Positions 53,415 to 64,000 of a stretch of 64,000 bases of DNA are shown in pieces (the stretch's first letter is position 1; each line of letters begins with the position of its first letter). The translations under genes were made by a program, and so were the position numbers. The stretch comes from Tuctoria greenei (lineage: Eukaryota > Streptophyta > Magnoliopsida > Poales > Poaceae): the NCBI GenBank assembly GCA_036927565.1, contig JAYESD010000002.1, forward strand, positions 220,909,882 to 220,973,881, given 5' to 3'. The notes under the pieces were generated by a model. The model had not been told where the DNA came from. It ran no database searches and saw only the letters and a program-made list of their open reading frames with translations.

Positions 53415-54715
53415 GGCAGTCCTAGCATCTTGGTATTCTCCACTGGAGGAACAGCAGCTGCCAATTGAGCCAATAGAGCTTCCAACATCTTGTTGAAACT
53501 CAATTGATTCTTGAAGGATGAGGATAGTCCTTCAATCTATGCATTTATGCTCTCTAGGGTCTTGTCATTGGCTGATAGCATCTTTGATATAGCTTCATTG
53601 ATCTTCAAGTGGCCAATGGCAAGGTCTCTCAAGTTGGGTTGATTTCCATTGTTGCCATTGTTGTGGTACTGTCCTTGAAAGAATGGGTGTGGTTGTCCCC
53701 ATCGTTGACCCCCTGGACGATAGCCATTGTTGTTTCCATTATTGGGTACGTATAAGGCATCCTCACGAGTTTCTGGGCAGTCATTGCCCAAATGACCCGT
53801 GTTGCCACAGACTTCACAAGTGATGTTAGAGTCTAAGGCATAGGCATTGCCACATACCTCACCATTGATTTGTCCATCAATTTTCTTCATAAGGAGGTCA
53901 GATTTGGCATCGATCATGTCCACCTCCTTCAAGGTGTACATGCCTTGCTGGCGGGTATGGAGACGCTCATTGCTCCAACCCATGTTTGACACCATATTCT
54001 CAATCAAATGTTTGGCTTTGGGAACCTTTAATGAAAATAATGCACCTCCGGCAGCAGCATCAACGTGGTCACGGGAGGAAGGGATCAGCCCGTTGTATAA
54101 GGTTTGGAGTATGAGTCAGTCATCCATCCCATGGTGGGGACAGGCTAGGATGTACTCCTGAAGCCTTTCCCAAGCCTCGAAAATAGATTCCATGGCATCT
54201 TGCTGGAAGCTAAAAAATCTTCCAAGCATTGGTCTTGCCCAATGGGAAAATTTGGCGAGGAATATCATAGAATACTTCTTCCAAGTATCTACAACATTTC
54301 GGTTCACATAGAACCACTGTTTTTCTCCCCCAAGAAGAAAGAACGGAAACAACCTAAGACGAACAACATCGGGAGATACGTCCTTTATCTTAAAGGTGCT
54401 GCAGATCTCAAGGAACTGTTTCAGGTGAGCACTTGCATCCTCATTAGCCTCCCCACAAAACGGATTGGCTTGCACCATAGTGATAAGGCCAGTTTTGATT
54501 TTGATGTTTACATCTCCCGTGTTAACAGTGGGCCCAACAGACACATTGTTAGCAGAGGGAGCCGCAAACTCAGGAAGGGTCATCTGGGCCATTGGTGTTT
54601 CGGTTGTTGGTGCAGTTGTGGTGTCTTGCTTTGCTGCCCGAAGCTTCTTAGGAGTAATGACACGAGGTCGATCTCTTAGAAGGGATTTGGGATCTTCAAC
54701 AAAGTTTTCCGGCAA
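53415..54715 (-). pseudogene. Athila gag with zinc knuckle (second element)
   Basis: The ATG at 54715 starts about 120 bp inside the primer site. The core (HLKQFLEICSTFKIKDV, LRLFPFFLLGGEKQW, SIFEAWERLQEYILACPHHG) is followed by a CCHC knuckle (CEVCGNTGHLGNDCPE) and a Gly/Asn-rich region. A TGA at 54116-54118 replaces an expected Trp, and a TAG at 53537-53539 replaces an expected Gln after ESINA. Both are transitions. Confidence 0.88.
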
Positions 54716-54837
54716 GCGGAAACCAGAGATACACTACCCTGTTTTCACATAAAATGTGAAAACAAAGAAGGGTCATCCTACTGAAACCTACCAGGGTCTG
54801 ATCCTATTCACTCAATCTTGTAATACTTTGGCTACCT

Positions 54838-54922
54838 TCCCCGTCAATGGCGCCAGAAATGCTTGTTGATATTTACTACGCACTACAAACGATTCATCCC
54901 TAGCAGAGGTGCCATAAATGCT
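54838..54922 (-). repeat. Primer-binding site and a partial duplication of the LTR edge
   Basis: The site TCCCCGTCAATGGCGCCA (54838-54855) and its 8-nt spacer lead into TGTTGATATTTAC at 54864. After only 33 bp a second primer-site-like TCCCTAGCAGAGGTGCCA (54897-54914), the same spacer type and a second LTR edge TGTTGGTATG (54923) follow. So the junction of LTR and primer site is present twice. Confidence 0.8.
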
Positions 54923-56441
54923 TGTTGGTATGTTTTATATTATACAAGTAAATCCGCAAGCCCATGGAAACTATCGATGTAGCATTTCCCCTCTAAGAGT
55001 ATTCCCAAAGGGTGTCACTTATATTCTCCCAAAGGAAGGCTAGATGGAAGTAAAACAATCATCAAGTGGAAAGACTAGGTTGGCCTAGGTAGGGTTCTAG
55101 CACAGATGGATAAAGGGTAATTGAGGTAGTGTGGCACACATAAGAGAATTCTATCCTAACGGGATAAATATGATAAAGAGGGAATAGGCTAAGAACTAGG
55201 TAGAGACTCCTAACATGCTTCTAATGTACATATACATAGCCTAAGTTAGTTACTAATGATCATGTCAATTATGAATTCTCATTCTAAGTGCATTGACACA
55301 TCGGGCACGGGTTTAGCCCTAGAAATACTAGGACAACTCCCGCCAAGAGCTTGTGGCATAGCCGAACGTGGAGGATTACAAAGGACAGATATGGCTGTCT
55401 CCACCTACTGCCTACCTCTTCAATCCATGGGTGTACGAGACATTCAACGCTACTCTCTATCCTAGCACCATGCTAGCATATTAAGCAATTACCTTATAAG
55501 CCTAGGCACAAGTCATCCTAAGGCAATAACTAAATCATCGCTGAACCAATGTGAATTCATAGCATAAAAGATTCATGTTAACATAATCATATCATAGCTA
55601 ATTGGACAATAGTAGAGGTTTATAGTGTTTATGATGATATATTGAGAATGGTATCACACAATCATAAATACTACTCCTACGACATACATGGAATCCACAA
55701 TGCTTCATCAATGTATATGAACAATAGAAGACTAAATATAACATCTTTATTAAGAATAAAGTTACAAATACAAATAGGAATATAGTAGAAATACCTTTAG
55801 CAATTGGATATTAGGAAGAGACTCCTTCTACTCCTCTCCAACCTGGACTATGGACTAGAGACTCTCCTGTCTATGGCCTATACTCCTCTAAACCTAGGGA
55901 GAGTAGTGGATACAATGGATGAATACTCAAGTGGTGTGTGTTGAAGTGAGGGGTCCTATTTATAGCTTGGAGAAGGGTTGGTTCCCGCCACCAAAAGCGC
56001 ATGAATCAGTCACCCATGACTTCTTCAAGCTGGGAGGAGCCAACACATGGCGTTTGACCGCGTTTGGCGCTAGGACCTAGACGGTCGACTAGGGGGGTCG
56101 GCCGAACTGGTCTTGGCTCCAAACGGCCAGTTCTTCCTCCAAGTGACTGACAGGTGGGTCCCATTTCCTGATATGGGTACTACACCATTGGATGGCCTCA
56201 TATACTTCTGTTTGTGGGCCATTTGATCCATTTTGTGCCATGTGGCATCGCTTGATTGGCTAGAATGATATTTTATAGGATCCATGCTCTTGTTCCACTT
56301 CAATTCTGCATAGAATCCTTGCATGCAATACTCTCTCCAAGGACAAGTGGAAATAGGTTAAATAGAAAGGTGACGTGTGCAAGAAATGATATTTCCTTCA
56401 CATAATTGAGTTATATTGACGGGTGAAATTGGTATATAACA
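54923..56441 (-). repeat. 5' LTR of the second Athila element
   Basis: Similar along its length to 60909-62409, including CGGGCACGGGTTTA.CCCTAG, the minus-strand TATA box TATAAATA at 55957-55964 and GTCGGCCGAAC near 56098. It ends at TATAACAGCAGTC without the terminal CCGTCAACA, so the outer edge is lost and joined to Tat sequence. Confidence 0.85.
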
Positions 56442-57437
56442 GCAGTCCCCTGGTATACAGGTTACCACAAGAGAACTCTATTAGTAAGAAGAGCGGGGTG
56501 AGAGAGTGTACTCACGAATCAGCGCTTGTAACTGTCATTGACGTCCTGGGACGTTGATGGCGGGCACCCTGGGAGGTGCCAGAGCTGGCTGCTCCTGCAC
56601 ATATGATAAAAGAGGGACTACTTTGCTTGCTGATTTACCTCTTTCCCCTCCTTAACTTTTGTCATGTCTTACTGTCCTGACGTGGCATACGGGGCTTGGG
56701 TAATTCAATGCGCCAGTTCTTCGGGGTTCGACTCCTGCCATCCTTAGGGTGTGAACTTTCTGGTCCCTAGTACTCGGCTGTAGCACTAGAAGGCAGGGTG
56801 TGCATGCTTAGGATACAAGACCAGACTAAGTAGTTTACACCCCTTGGACCTTTGCCTTGGCGTAGACCTATCCTGGGAGACCATTCGGGGTCACAAGACC
56901 CCAAGGTTGGGGGCAGCCGAGGGAACCCCTCACACATTGCAGGTACCTCAAGCAGGCTCGCCTTAAGTATGATTGCACAACTCCACTAAGGGTAAAATAC
57001 AGAGCACATAACCGTGTATATGAAGGCAATATACAAAAACGAGCCTAGCATGATTCATCAAAAAATTAATGCATAATTAAATGATTTTTTAGGGAAATAT
57101 GGAGTAAGACAATGATTCTTTTATATTGGTATTCATAGGGGGAGACGGGCTTTTACAACATAAGGCAAAAAATTGCTTCCAGGTGATGAGGGAGGCAGGG
57201 TGCACAGGCTTAGGGTTCGGTACCAGGCTAAGCTGACTGCGCACTCTGGACTTGACCCTCTTAGAGCTTGGTTGTCCTAAGTGCTGCTCCTAGACTCTAT
57301 GAAACCTTTACACTGTCCTACTAATAATCTAAGGTTAACTTATAGGGTGCTCAAAGCTCCGAGGGTAACTGTGATAGTTATTGGGCAACTTGTTATCATT
57401 AGATACCAGTGGAGCATTGAGCGGGTGCCCCTACTTT
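56442..57437. other. Non-coding part of the second Tat element
   Basis: No ORF supported. Contains two imperfect copies of a block like GGCTTAGGGTTCGGTACCAGG with GCTAAG (near 56810-56840 and 57205-57235) that also occurs at 24170-24200 and 24425-24450 in the first Tat element. Confidence 0.5.
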
Positions 57438-58060
57438 CTACCTTGGTCCCGCCTTGCGTGTGGCCTGGGCAGAGCTAGAACTGATCTTGACAGCTTTGAC
57501 AGGAGCATCGATGCTGCCAATGCTGCAAATGTTGTGCAGTGGATGAGACGCGCTGACGCGAGCTTGGCAGAGGCTGATTGGTCCAGCACCGCCCGGAGCA
57601 GGTGATGGGTCTGCTGCGAGTGCTTGGTGCTTCTCCAAGGCTAACACCGCAGCGGTGCAGTTTTCGAGGATCTTGAGGACGTCAGAGGGGGTTGGCATCT
57701 TTAAGACAGGGTAGTCGTAGTGGGCTACGACCATGAATCGGTACGGGGTGGGCCTGCCGATGATGGCGTTAAAGGGGAGACTGAGCTCCGCAACGTCGAA
57801 TAGGATGTTCTCCGTCTTGAAGTTTTCGGTTGTCCCGAAGATCACCCGAAGGTGGATGTTGTTGTATGGATGATGTTCCCTAGTCCCACTCCTAAGAACG
57901 GGCTCGAGGGGGTGAGCTTGGACACAGGGATTTGCAGCCAACCGAAGGCCGCACGGCTAATGAGGTTGAGGCCAGCCCTGCCATCTATCAAGACAAGGTG
58001 GAGCTTGACGTTGGCGACGGTGGGGGCAACCAGGAGAGGCAGGATCTTGGTTCCCGCCAT
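57438..58060 (-). pseudogene. Tat protease region (second element)
   Basis: Contains LHLVLIDGRAGLNLISRAAF, corresponding to VMVDGGSGLNLISF of the first element; the DGGSG block is altered to DGRAG. LPFNAIIGRPTPYRFMVVAH follows in another frame. No RT is encoded downstream. Confidence 0.8.
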
Positions 58061-58104
58061 GTTATTGGGTAGTCAGAGGCGTCGAAGCTGATCGGCATCT
58101 CCTT

Positions 58105-59234
58105 TTACTTGTGGTGCCGCGCCGGACTCGTGGTATGGGCTATGAAGGCCACCGCTAGGCGCAAGGCCTTGACCGCGTTCCCGGACACGGGATCCCAAGC
58201 CCTCCCAAAAATGATGTGGAGTGTCTTGTGACACTCATGGTCGCTGCTGGCATCGAAGTACTCATCTTGGTGGACCACCTTGACGATCCATTCATGCTTC
58301 TGGTACTCCATCTCCATGTCGTCGTCAACCTTGGGGTTGACCTTCTGCCTGCCCTGCCGCTGGAGGAAGGGAGCTCCATCGGGATGCTGCTGCGCTCGCT
58401 GTTGATATTGTTTGGTGCACCTCTTGATCTCCCGGCACTTGCTCGCGCTGTGGTCGCGAGTCTTGTGCATCAGGGAGGGCTCGATGCTGTCATTAGTGGC
58501 AGGTGGCTGACATGAGCATTTGTCAGGGTGTGGGGGTCTGGCCCCACCGGTCGCAACTCCTGCCATGACAAGTGCCCTCTGCAGCGGCCTGTTCTGGTTA
58601 CCACCCCGGTTCTTGTTCTTTTTTTGGCTGCTACCCAGGGAGTGGCACCTTCGCCGGTCTGTTCGGCTTTACCTGCCCTGGAGGCGGGCTGTGTGTGCCA
58701 GTCATGACCTTTTGTGGCCCTAGCGCACCTGTCAGCAATGGAGAAGAGCTCAGAGACATCTTGCATGTTGTGCGTGGATAACATATCAAGCATGATTCCA
58801 TCGCGCACTCCCTGCCAGAATGCTACTATGACAAAAGCATTTAGAATGTTGGAGATGGAGTTGCGTACCTGGGAGAACTGCTGGATGAACGATCGCAACG
58901 TCTCCTTGGGTTGCTGGCGCACAACATCGAGGTCGAGCTTAGTGTCAGGGCATGTGTAGGAGATGCCGAAGTTCGTCGTGAACTGCCAACAGAGCTATTC
59001 CCAAGATGTTATGGATCCCTCGGGCAGGTTCATGAGCCATAATCGGACTGAGCCGGTCAGGGCGATGGGGAAGTAGTTCACTAAGGTGAGATCATCCGCT
59101 CTTGTAGCAAGGAGTGCCATCGTGTAGATCTGTAGGAACTCGGCAGTGTTGACTCTTCTGTCAAACTTCTCTGGTAGGTTTGGCCAACCCTCGCACGGCC
59201 ACGTCGTCAGGCGGATGTATGGAGCTAAGTCCAT
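58105..59234 (-). pseudogene. Tat gag (second element)
   Basis: The core KFDRRVNTAEFLQIYTMALL and NYFPIALTGSVRLWLMNLP (59234-58995) is followed by LRSFIQQFSQVRNSIS and WQGVRDGIMLDML (58922-58700) and a Cys/His part with HSASKCREIK (58500). Frames change between pieces. Gag N-terminal sequence continues toward 59660 with stops. Confidence 0.85.
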
Positions 59235-59659
59235 GAATCCACCAATGGGCTTTACCGGTGAAGCGTATGGAACGGCATATCCTGGTGGTGTTTGCTACGC
59301 ACCATGCAGTGAATGCAGTGATGCCGCCTGGACGACATGCGGCTGCTACAGAGCCTGCTGTTGTGGCACCTGCTGCACAGAGTACTGCAGTGGGGGGGGG
59401 GGGGCTCGATCCGACATAATCCTGGTTAGGCAGCGATTGAGGGTTTACATGTGGTGCTCCATGGATGGAGGATGCCTCCTGCTCAGGTCCTTGAGGGCTG
59501 TTTTCGGCATACAGGTTGCACTATCTCTCTCGCTGCTGCTTGATGATGATGCAGCTGTCTATCTGAGCTTGACGGCGGTTAAGCTCATCCTTCAGTCGAC
59601 CATGGGGGTTCTGCTAGCGCTAGTAATTCTGGTGGAATGTGAGTCGGAAGAGCGACGAT

Positions 59660-60036
59660 CAATGGACAACAACACGTGATGCCTCCCTCTGATGGGAGAG
59701 TTGATGGCCGCCATGACAAAGTGGTTGATGTCTTGGACCCACTGCTAAGTCGCTCCCTGGGAAGCGTTCAAGAACGGCGGGTGGTGGAGAAGGGACCTGG
59801 CTGCTGCCACAACGCTCTTCGGACTTGCAACAGGCGGATCTAGGGGCGCCGACTAGGCTGGAATGTGCGCGGATGCATCGCCCTGGCCAGCTGCATCTAT
59901 GCGGGGACATGATAGACCACACTATGCTACCCGGACGTAAGATTTGGTCACCGGACGATGGCCATAGAAACTGCCGTCCACGAGATTGATGTACACCATT
60001 GCGGTGAAAGCGCAACCACCTTTTTAGATGAAAGAG
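59660..60036 (-). other. Degraded leader and gag N-terminus of the second Tat element
   Basis: No clean ORF. Compositionally Pro/Gly/Ala coding on the minus strand, as in gag N-termini. A run of about twelve G lies at 59391-59402 just downstream. Confidence 0.35.
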
Positions 60037-60054
60037 CCCCTACCTGGTGTGCCA
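60037..60054 (-). other. Primer-binding site (tRNA-Arg type)
   Basis: CCCCTACCTGGTGTGCCA on the plus strand, two bases from the LTR edge, as in the first Tat element. Confidence 0.65.
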
Positions 60055-60056
60055 AA

Positions 60057-60857
60057 TGTCGAAGTGTTCTTCCGACACTTCCCCCGGACCTACTATGTGA
60101 GCAGCCCGTGAAGGTTCTTGAGCAGCAGGGCTTCATCCTCGGGAGAGATTGCGCGTATGAAAGATGGTGAGTTAGTGGTTTTACGTGGTTCGGGCCGCCA
60201 GAGCATAATACCCTACTCTACAGTGTGAGTTGTATTGCTGGTGTGAATGCGTGTGTTGAGTGTGTATGAGTTGAGATCAGATCCTTTGTAACGGTTGCGG
60301 TCCGACCCTTTTATAGGCAAGGTTGGATGCCTTACAAGTGTTGTCCGGGGCTCGACAAGTGGTCCAGGGGCGATCTTATCTGAAAGATCTATAGCTTCCC
60401 ACATAAGCTTCCTTGGACCATGGCTTCAAAACCCGCCATCTTTCTGCCTCAAATGCCAGAGGCCCATGCGTAGTCATTGATGATGGCACAGGATGTGTCG
60501 TCCAACTGTCTTGTCGCTGTAAGCTACCCATTTGGCAGAGTGGGGTAGGCCTGTGGCGTCTGCACTGTGATGCGATTGGGCTCAGCAGTACTTGACAGTA
60601 GGCGTACGCCGTGTCATGCGCCCGGGGAAGGCGCGTGTATTCAATGCTTAATTTAGACAAGGCACACCGCCCCCTTAACTCCCGCAACCCACTGTCCAGG
60701 GCAAGTTGCATGGTACGTGGCAGCTCGGGAGCTAGCCTCTGCGCCGGAGGCCGGGGCCCGAACCGCGGACTACGTTGCAGCCCTGGAGCCCATTCCTGAG
60801 GAGAGTGGGGGATCCTGGGCCGTGGGACACGTGGTAGAGCCGGAGCCCGTGTTGACA
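60057..60857 (-). repeat. 5' LTR of the second Tat element
   Basis: Begins TGTCGAAGTGTTCTTCCGACA and contains ACGTGGTTCGGGCCGCC (60183) and a minus-strand TATA box (CTATAAAAGGGTC near 60308-60316), both shared with the first Tat LTR. It ends TTGACA at 60857. Confidence 0.8.
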
Positions 60858-60908
60858 GCTCCTAAGATATACTAACAAATCATCCCCGGCAACGGTGCCA
60901 GAAATGCT
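60858..60908 (-). other. Short leader and primer site of a third Athila unit
   Basis: TCCCCGGCAACGGTGCCA (60883-60900) is the best match to tRNA-Asp among the three Athila sites. Only about 50 bp of leader remain before the Tat LTR. Confidence 0.75.
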
Positions 60909-62409
60909 TGTTGGTATTTCTTAACACAATAGATCATCTCCGGTAAAGAGATGAGATCCGCAAGCGCACGGAAGATACCGTTGTAGGAAGGCAATGGAGT
61001 AAAGTATATATTACTCTTATGGTCAAGCTATGGGATACTAATCCATTATCCGGACAGGGGTAAGCTAATAATAGGGGTAGTGTGACACACACCTAGGCAA
61101 TCTATTCTAAAGGGTAAAATGGGTCCTAGAGGGAGATTGGATTGAGAGTTAGAGAGTTGCTCCTACAATGCTCCTCATACATATACATAGCCTAAGGTAG
61201 ATACTAATGGTCATGTGAATGATGAATTCCTATGTAATGCAATTCAACGCATCGGGCACGGGCTTACCCCTAGCAATATTAGGGGGACTCCCGCCAAGAG
61301 CCTGTGGCATAGCCAAACGTGGAGGATTACAAAGGACAGATAGGGTTGTCACCACCTACTGCCTACCTCTTCAATCTGTGGGTCTACGAGACATCAAACA
61401 CTACTTAAATACCCTAGCACCATGCTAGCATACTAAGAAAATACCTTAGGAGCCATGGCACAAGCTATCCTAAGGCAATGACTAACCTAAACATCATTGA
61501 ACCAATGTTGAAGCATAGCATAAGTCATTCATATGAACATAATCAAATCATAACTACATACACTATAGTGGGGGTCTATAGTGTTTATGACCATAAGTTG
61601 TGATCATGAGAGTGAACTCATAAAGACTATACCTTCCACATACATGGACTCCACAATCAAACAAGAAACGCTTTGTCCAAGTATACGTATAAAAGAAGAC
61701 TAAAGATAATATCTTTATTGAGCACAAAGTCACAAATACAAGAAGGAAATACATAACCCATACCTTTCTCAATGTGGAATTGGGAAGAGAGACTCCTTCT
61801 ACTCCTTTCCCAATTTGGACTCAGACTAGAGGCTCTCCTCTCTACATCCTAGCTCCTCTAAGGACTATGGAAGATAGTGTATACAATAGAATGATGCCCA
61901 AGTGGTGTGTTGATGTGAGGGGTAGGGGGTCCTATTTATACTAGTGTTGAGGTCGGTTCCCGCCACCAAAAGCGCGCGAATCAGTCACCATTGACTCCAG
62001 GAAGCCGGGAGGAGCCAACAGATGGAGGCTAACAGAGTTTGGTGCAGAGACTAGGTCGGCCGACCTGGTCATTGCACCAATTCTCGTGTGCTTTCTCCAG
62101 GTGGCTTCCAGGTGGGTCCCATTGATGTATATGGGTGATACACTGTTGGATCTCCTCAGATACTTCTGTTTGTTGGCCATTTGATCCATGAGATGCCACG
62201 TGTCATCGCCTGATTGGCTGGGATGATATTTTATTGGATTGGTCCCTCTACATTTCCTCATTTCCTGCATAAAATGTTGCATACACATATTTCTCCAAGT
62301 CCAAGTGGAATTGGGTTAGATAGAAAGGTGATGTGTGCAAGAAATGATCAATCCTTCACACAATTGAGTTAAATTGACGGATGAAATTGGTATATAACAG
62401 CCGTCAACG
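60909..62409 (-). repeat. Athila LTR flanked by PBS and PPT
   Basis: Starts TGTTGGTATTTC and ends CCGTCAACG. TATA box TATAAATA on the minus strand at 61933-61940; GGTCGGCCGACC at 62054-62065. On its high side a purine tract follows (minus strand AAGCTTGGGGGAGTT at 62410-62424), which is the 3' end of an internal region, while its low side carries the primer site. Confidence 0.88.
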
Positions 62410-63614
62410 AACTCCCCCAAGCTTATCCATTCCTCGTCCCGAGCAAAGTCAAGACTTTAGGTTGATGATAAGAAGTTGCTACAATGTCTTATTTTCAAAA
62501 GTATCTAATGAACAACAAGATACTCTACCTTGTATTGAAGAAATTGGATATGATACTCTACCCTTCTTAAGTTATCATGGGGCTTATGCTTTCTCATATT
62601 CATGAGTAGTTGAAAGGTAGAATAGCAAATGGAGCAAACATAGCCTAGAAATCAAGTTCCACTTAAATATCGGAGAATTAAGTTTAGATATTAAGTACCT
62701 CAATTTGATTCTCTTAGTCACTCCTTTGTGCATAGTGGAAATATATCCTCACCAAAGTATTGTGCCTCTACTATTCCTACTCATTGGATATGGCTTGTAC
62801 GTGGAGCTTGGTAAGGAAAGTAAGTAGGCATATTTGCATCACATATATTGCTAAGTCAAAATAGTAAGCCTTAGAAGAATTCAAATCAAAACTTTTTGAT
62901 TCAAGACTAGTGCATGTGTGATGGAGTGGAAGTGGATGTGGATACTTGAGATAACTCCATTTTGGTGTAATCTCTCTTTCTTTTGCAGGGATGAAACATG
63001 GATACTTTTTTTTCTCATGCTTATGATGTAAGCATGCCTCTTTTTTTTCATTTTCTTTGTGTAGCCATGTATTCTACTCCCTTTCTTTGCAATGAATTTT
63101 GAAGAGAGTGCTAAACATGATGGTGGTTTTGCTTACTTCTAGTGTAGAAGTATAGCATGTGCAAGTGAAGTCTTGAATTCAAAAAGAGTTGAATGATTTC
63201 TCACATAGTATACTAGTTTGACTAGGCTCAATGTGAAAGCAAATAGCACATGCATAAGGTTTTGTCTATGTATAAACATCATATGTCTTTGGTAGGTATT
63301 TTCCAATCAATTGAGGGAAACTTAAATCTTTTTAGAATTTCTCCGGAAATCTAAGTTTTACTTTCAAACTAGGACTAGCAGCCCTATTACTAATTCTAAT
63401 CTTGCAACAACCTAGAATTAGATTAAGCTTTTGCTACCCACAACTTCCAAATTAAGGTAAAATTATTTCAAACCAATGAAAGCAATATTCGGAGAGTAGC
63501 AAGTTGTAAACTAGAGACTTAGGAAAATAAAACAGAGCAATTATTCATCATTTCATCTATGTGAATTCTAAATCATTATTACTGCACATCTTTATTTGAT
63601 GAAAGCAAATCTGA

Positions 63615-63688
<74 letters not shown>

Positions 63689-64000
63689 AGGTGGATGATT
63701 TGAAATAAAAATGTAGTGGGTGTGATACAAGTTACCTCAAGTGGGGGTCCTCCCCCAAGCTTATTCTTGATCAAGGTCCATGATAAGGGTTAAAACCCTA
63801 ACAACGGAGGTAGGCCATGAGTTGTCCTATCCTTGTTGCAGCATGGCTTTGACAATGGAGGGTTGAGTTTTGATTGTTGTGTTGCCTCTCTATTGACACC
63901 ATGAGTGTTGTTGAATAGAGTGTTTCCGATGTTGAACGTCCGCACATTAGGGTCTCCATGTGTTGGGTGTGATTTCTCATTCCTTGGCTAGGATAATGAT
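62410..64000 (-). other. 3' non-coding region of a third Athila element
   Basis: Begins with the polypurine tract at 62410-62424. A second CCTCCCCCAAGCTTAT-type motif lies at 63748-63764. The rest is AT-rich without a supported ORF. A (TA)n tract is at 63617-63685. The element continues beyond the window. Confidence 0.55.
63617..63685. repeat. (TA)n microsatellite
   Basis: About 34 uninterrupted TA units. Confidence 0.95.

Larger units (their letters stand above)
56442..60857 (-). mobile_element. Second Tat-lineage element, pol-deleted and truncated
   Basis: Minus strand: LTR 60057-60857, tRNA-Arg-type primer site 60037-60054, gag, protease, then non-coding DNA similar to the 24.1-24.6 kb spacer of the first Tat element. 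RT, RNase H and integrase are missing. No 3' LTR is found before the junction with the Athila LTR at 56441/56442. Confidence 0.8.

Noticed and set aside
54200..54752. 159-codon plus-strand frame
   Set aside because: It is opposite to Athila gag, whose core and zinc knuckle are on the minus strand.

Overview
This is plant nuclear DNA, almost certainly from a grass (Poaceae). The evidence is the type of retrotransposons present (Athila, Tat with a long antisense gene, SIRE/Maximus copia), a CACTA transposon with DUF4218/DUF4216-type coding exons, many short inverted-repeat MITEs, and remnants of gene families that I recognise as grass-expanded (an At2g35280-like F-box gene and a WRN-like 3'-5' exonuclease). 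The species cannot be read from the sequence. There are no operons, rRNA genes, tRNA genes or CRISPR arrays. Lineage and family names come from motif recognition; no database was searched.

Layout. (1) 1-7019: a decayed Athila (Ty3) element on the minus strand with gag, protease, RT/RNase H, integrase, a 3' accessory ORF with its own TATA box, and the 5' LTR at 5791-7019; its 3' LTR lies before the window. (2) 7020-18408: the only non-retrotransposon stretch. It holds three copies of an unrecognised small gene family (7634-8239 intact, 9060-9270 truncated, 13302-13690 frameshifted), an exonuclease pseudogene (10590-11180), a 605-bp tandem duplication (11915-13125), several MITEs, and one apparently intact F-box gene (15827-16600). 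(3) 18414-31510: a complete Tat-lineage Ty3 element on the minus strand with a perfect GGTTT target duplication and a 3.5-kb antisense gene. (4) 31688-40749: a SIRE-type copia element on the plus strand, inserted 172 bp from the Tat element in the same older DNA element; its reverse transcriptase is deleted. (5) 40750-43690: inverted-repeat DNA elements and a 605-bp tandem array. (6) 44222-51836: the 3' part of a CACTA element whose transposase gene is split by a 2.7-kb solo LTR, with a 70-bp hairpin repeat array before its terminus. (7) 51837-64000: a mosaic of a gag/protease-only Athila element, a pol-less Tat element, and an Athila LTR flanked by both a PBS and a polypurine tract.

Nearly every mobile coding region carries premature stops, many of them apparent CAG, CAA or CGA to stop changes as expected from cytosine methylation and deamination. 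The window is therefore silenced, repeat-rich chromatin. The genes that could still be expressed are the F-box gene and perhaps the small gene at 7634-8239. The most distinctive features are the Athila 3' ORFs with LTR-like promoters, the Tat antisense gene, the A/B/C gene family with its upstream module that recurs in the 42-43.7 kb array, and the traces of recombination in the right-hand Athila/Tat mosaic.
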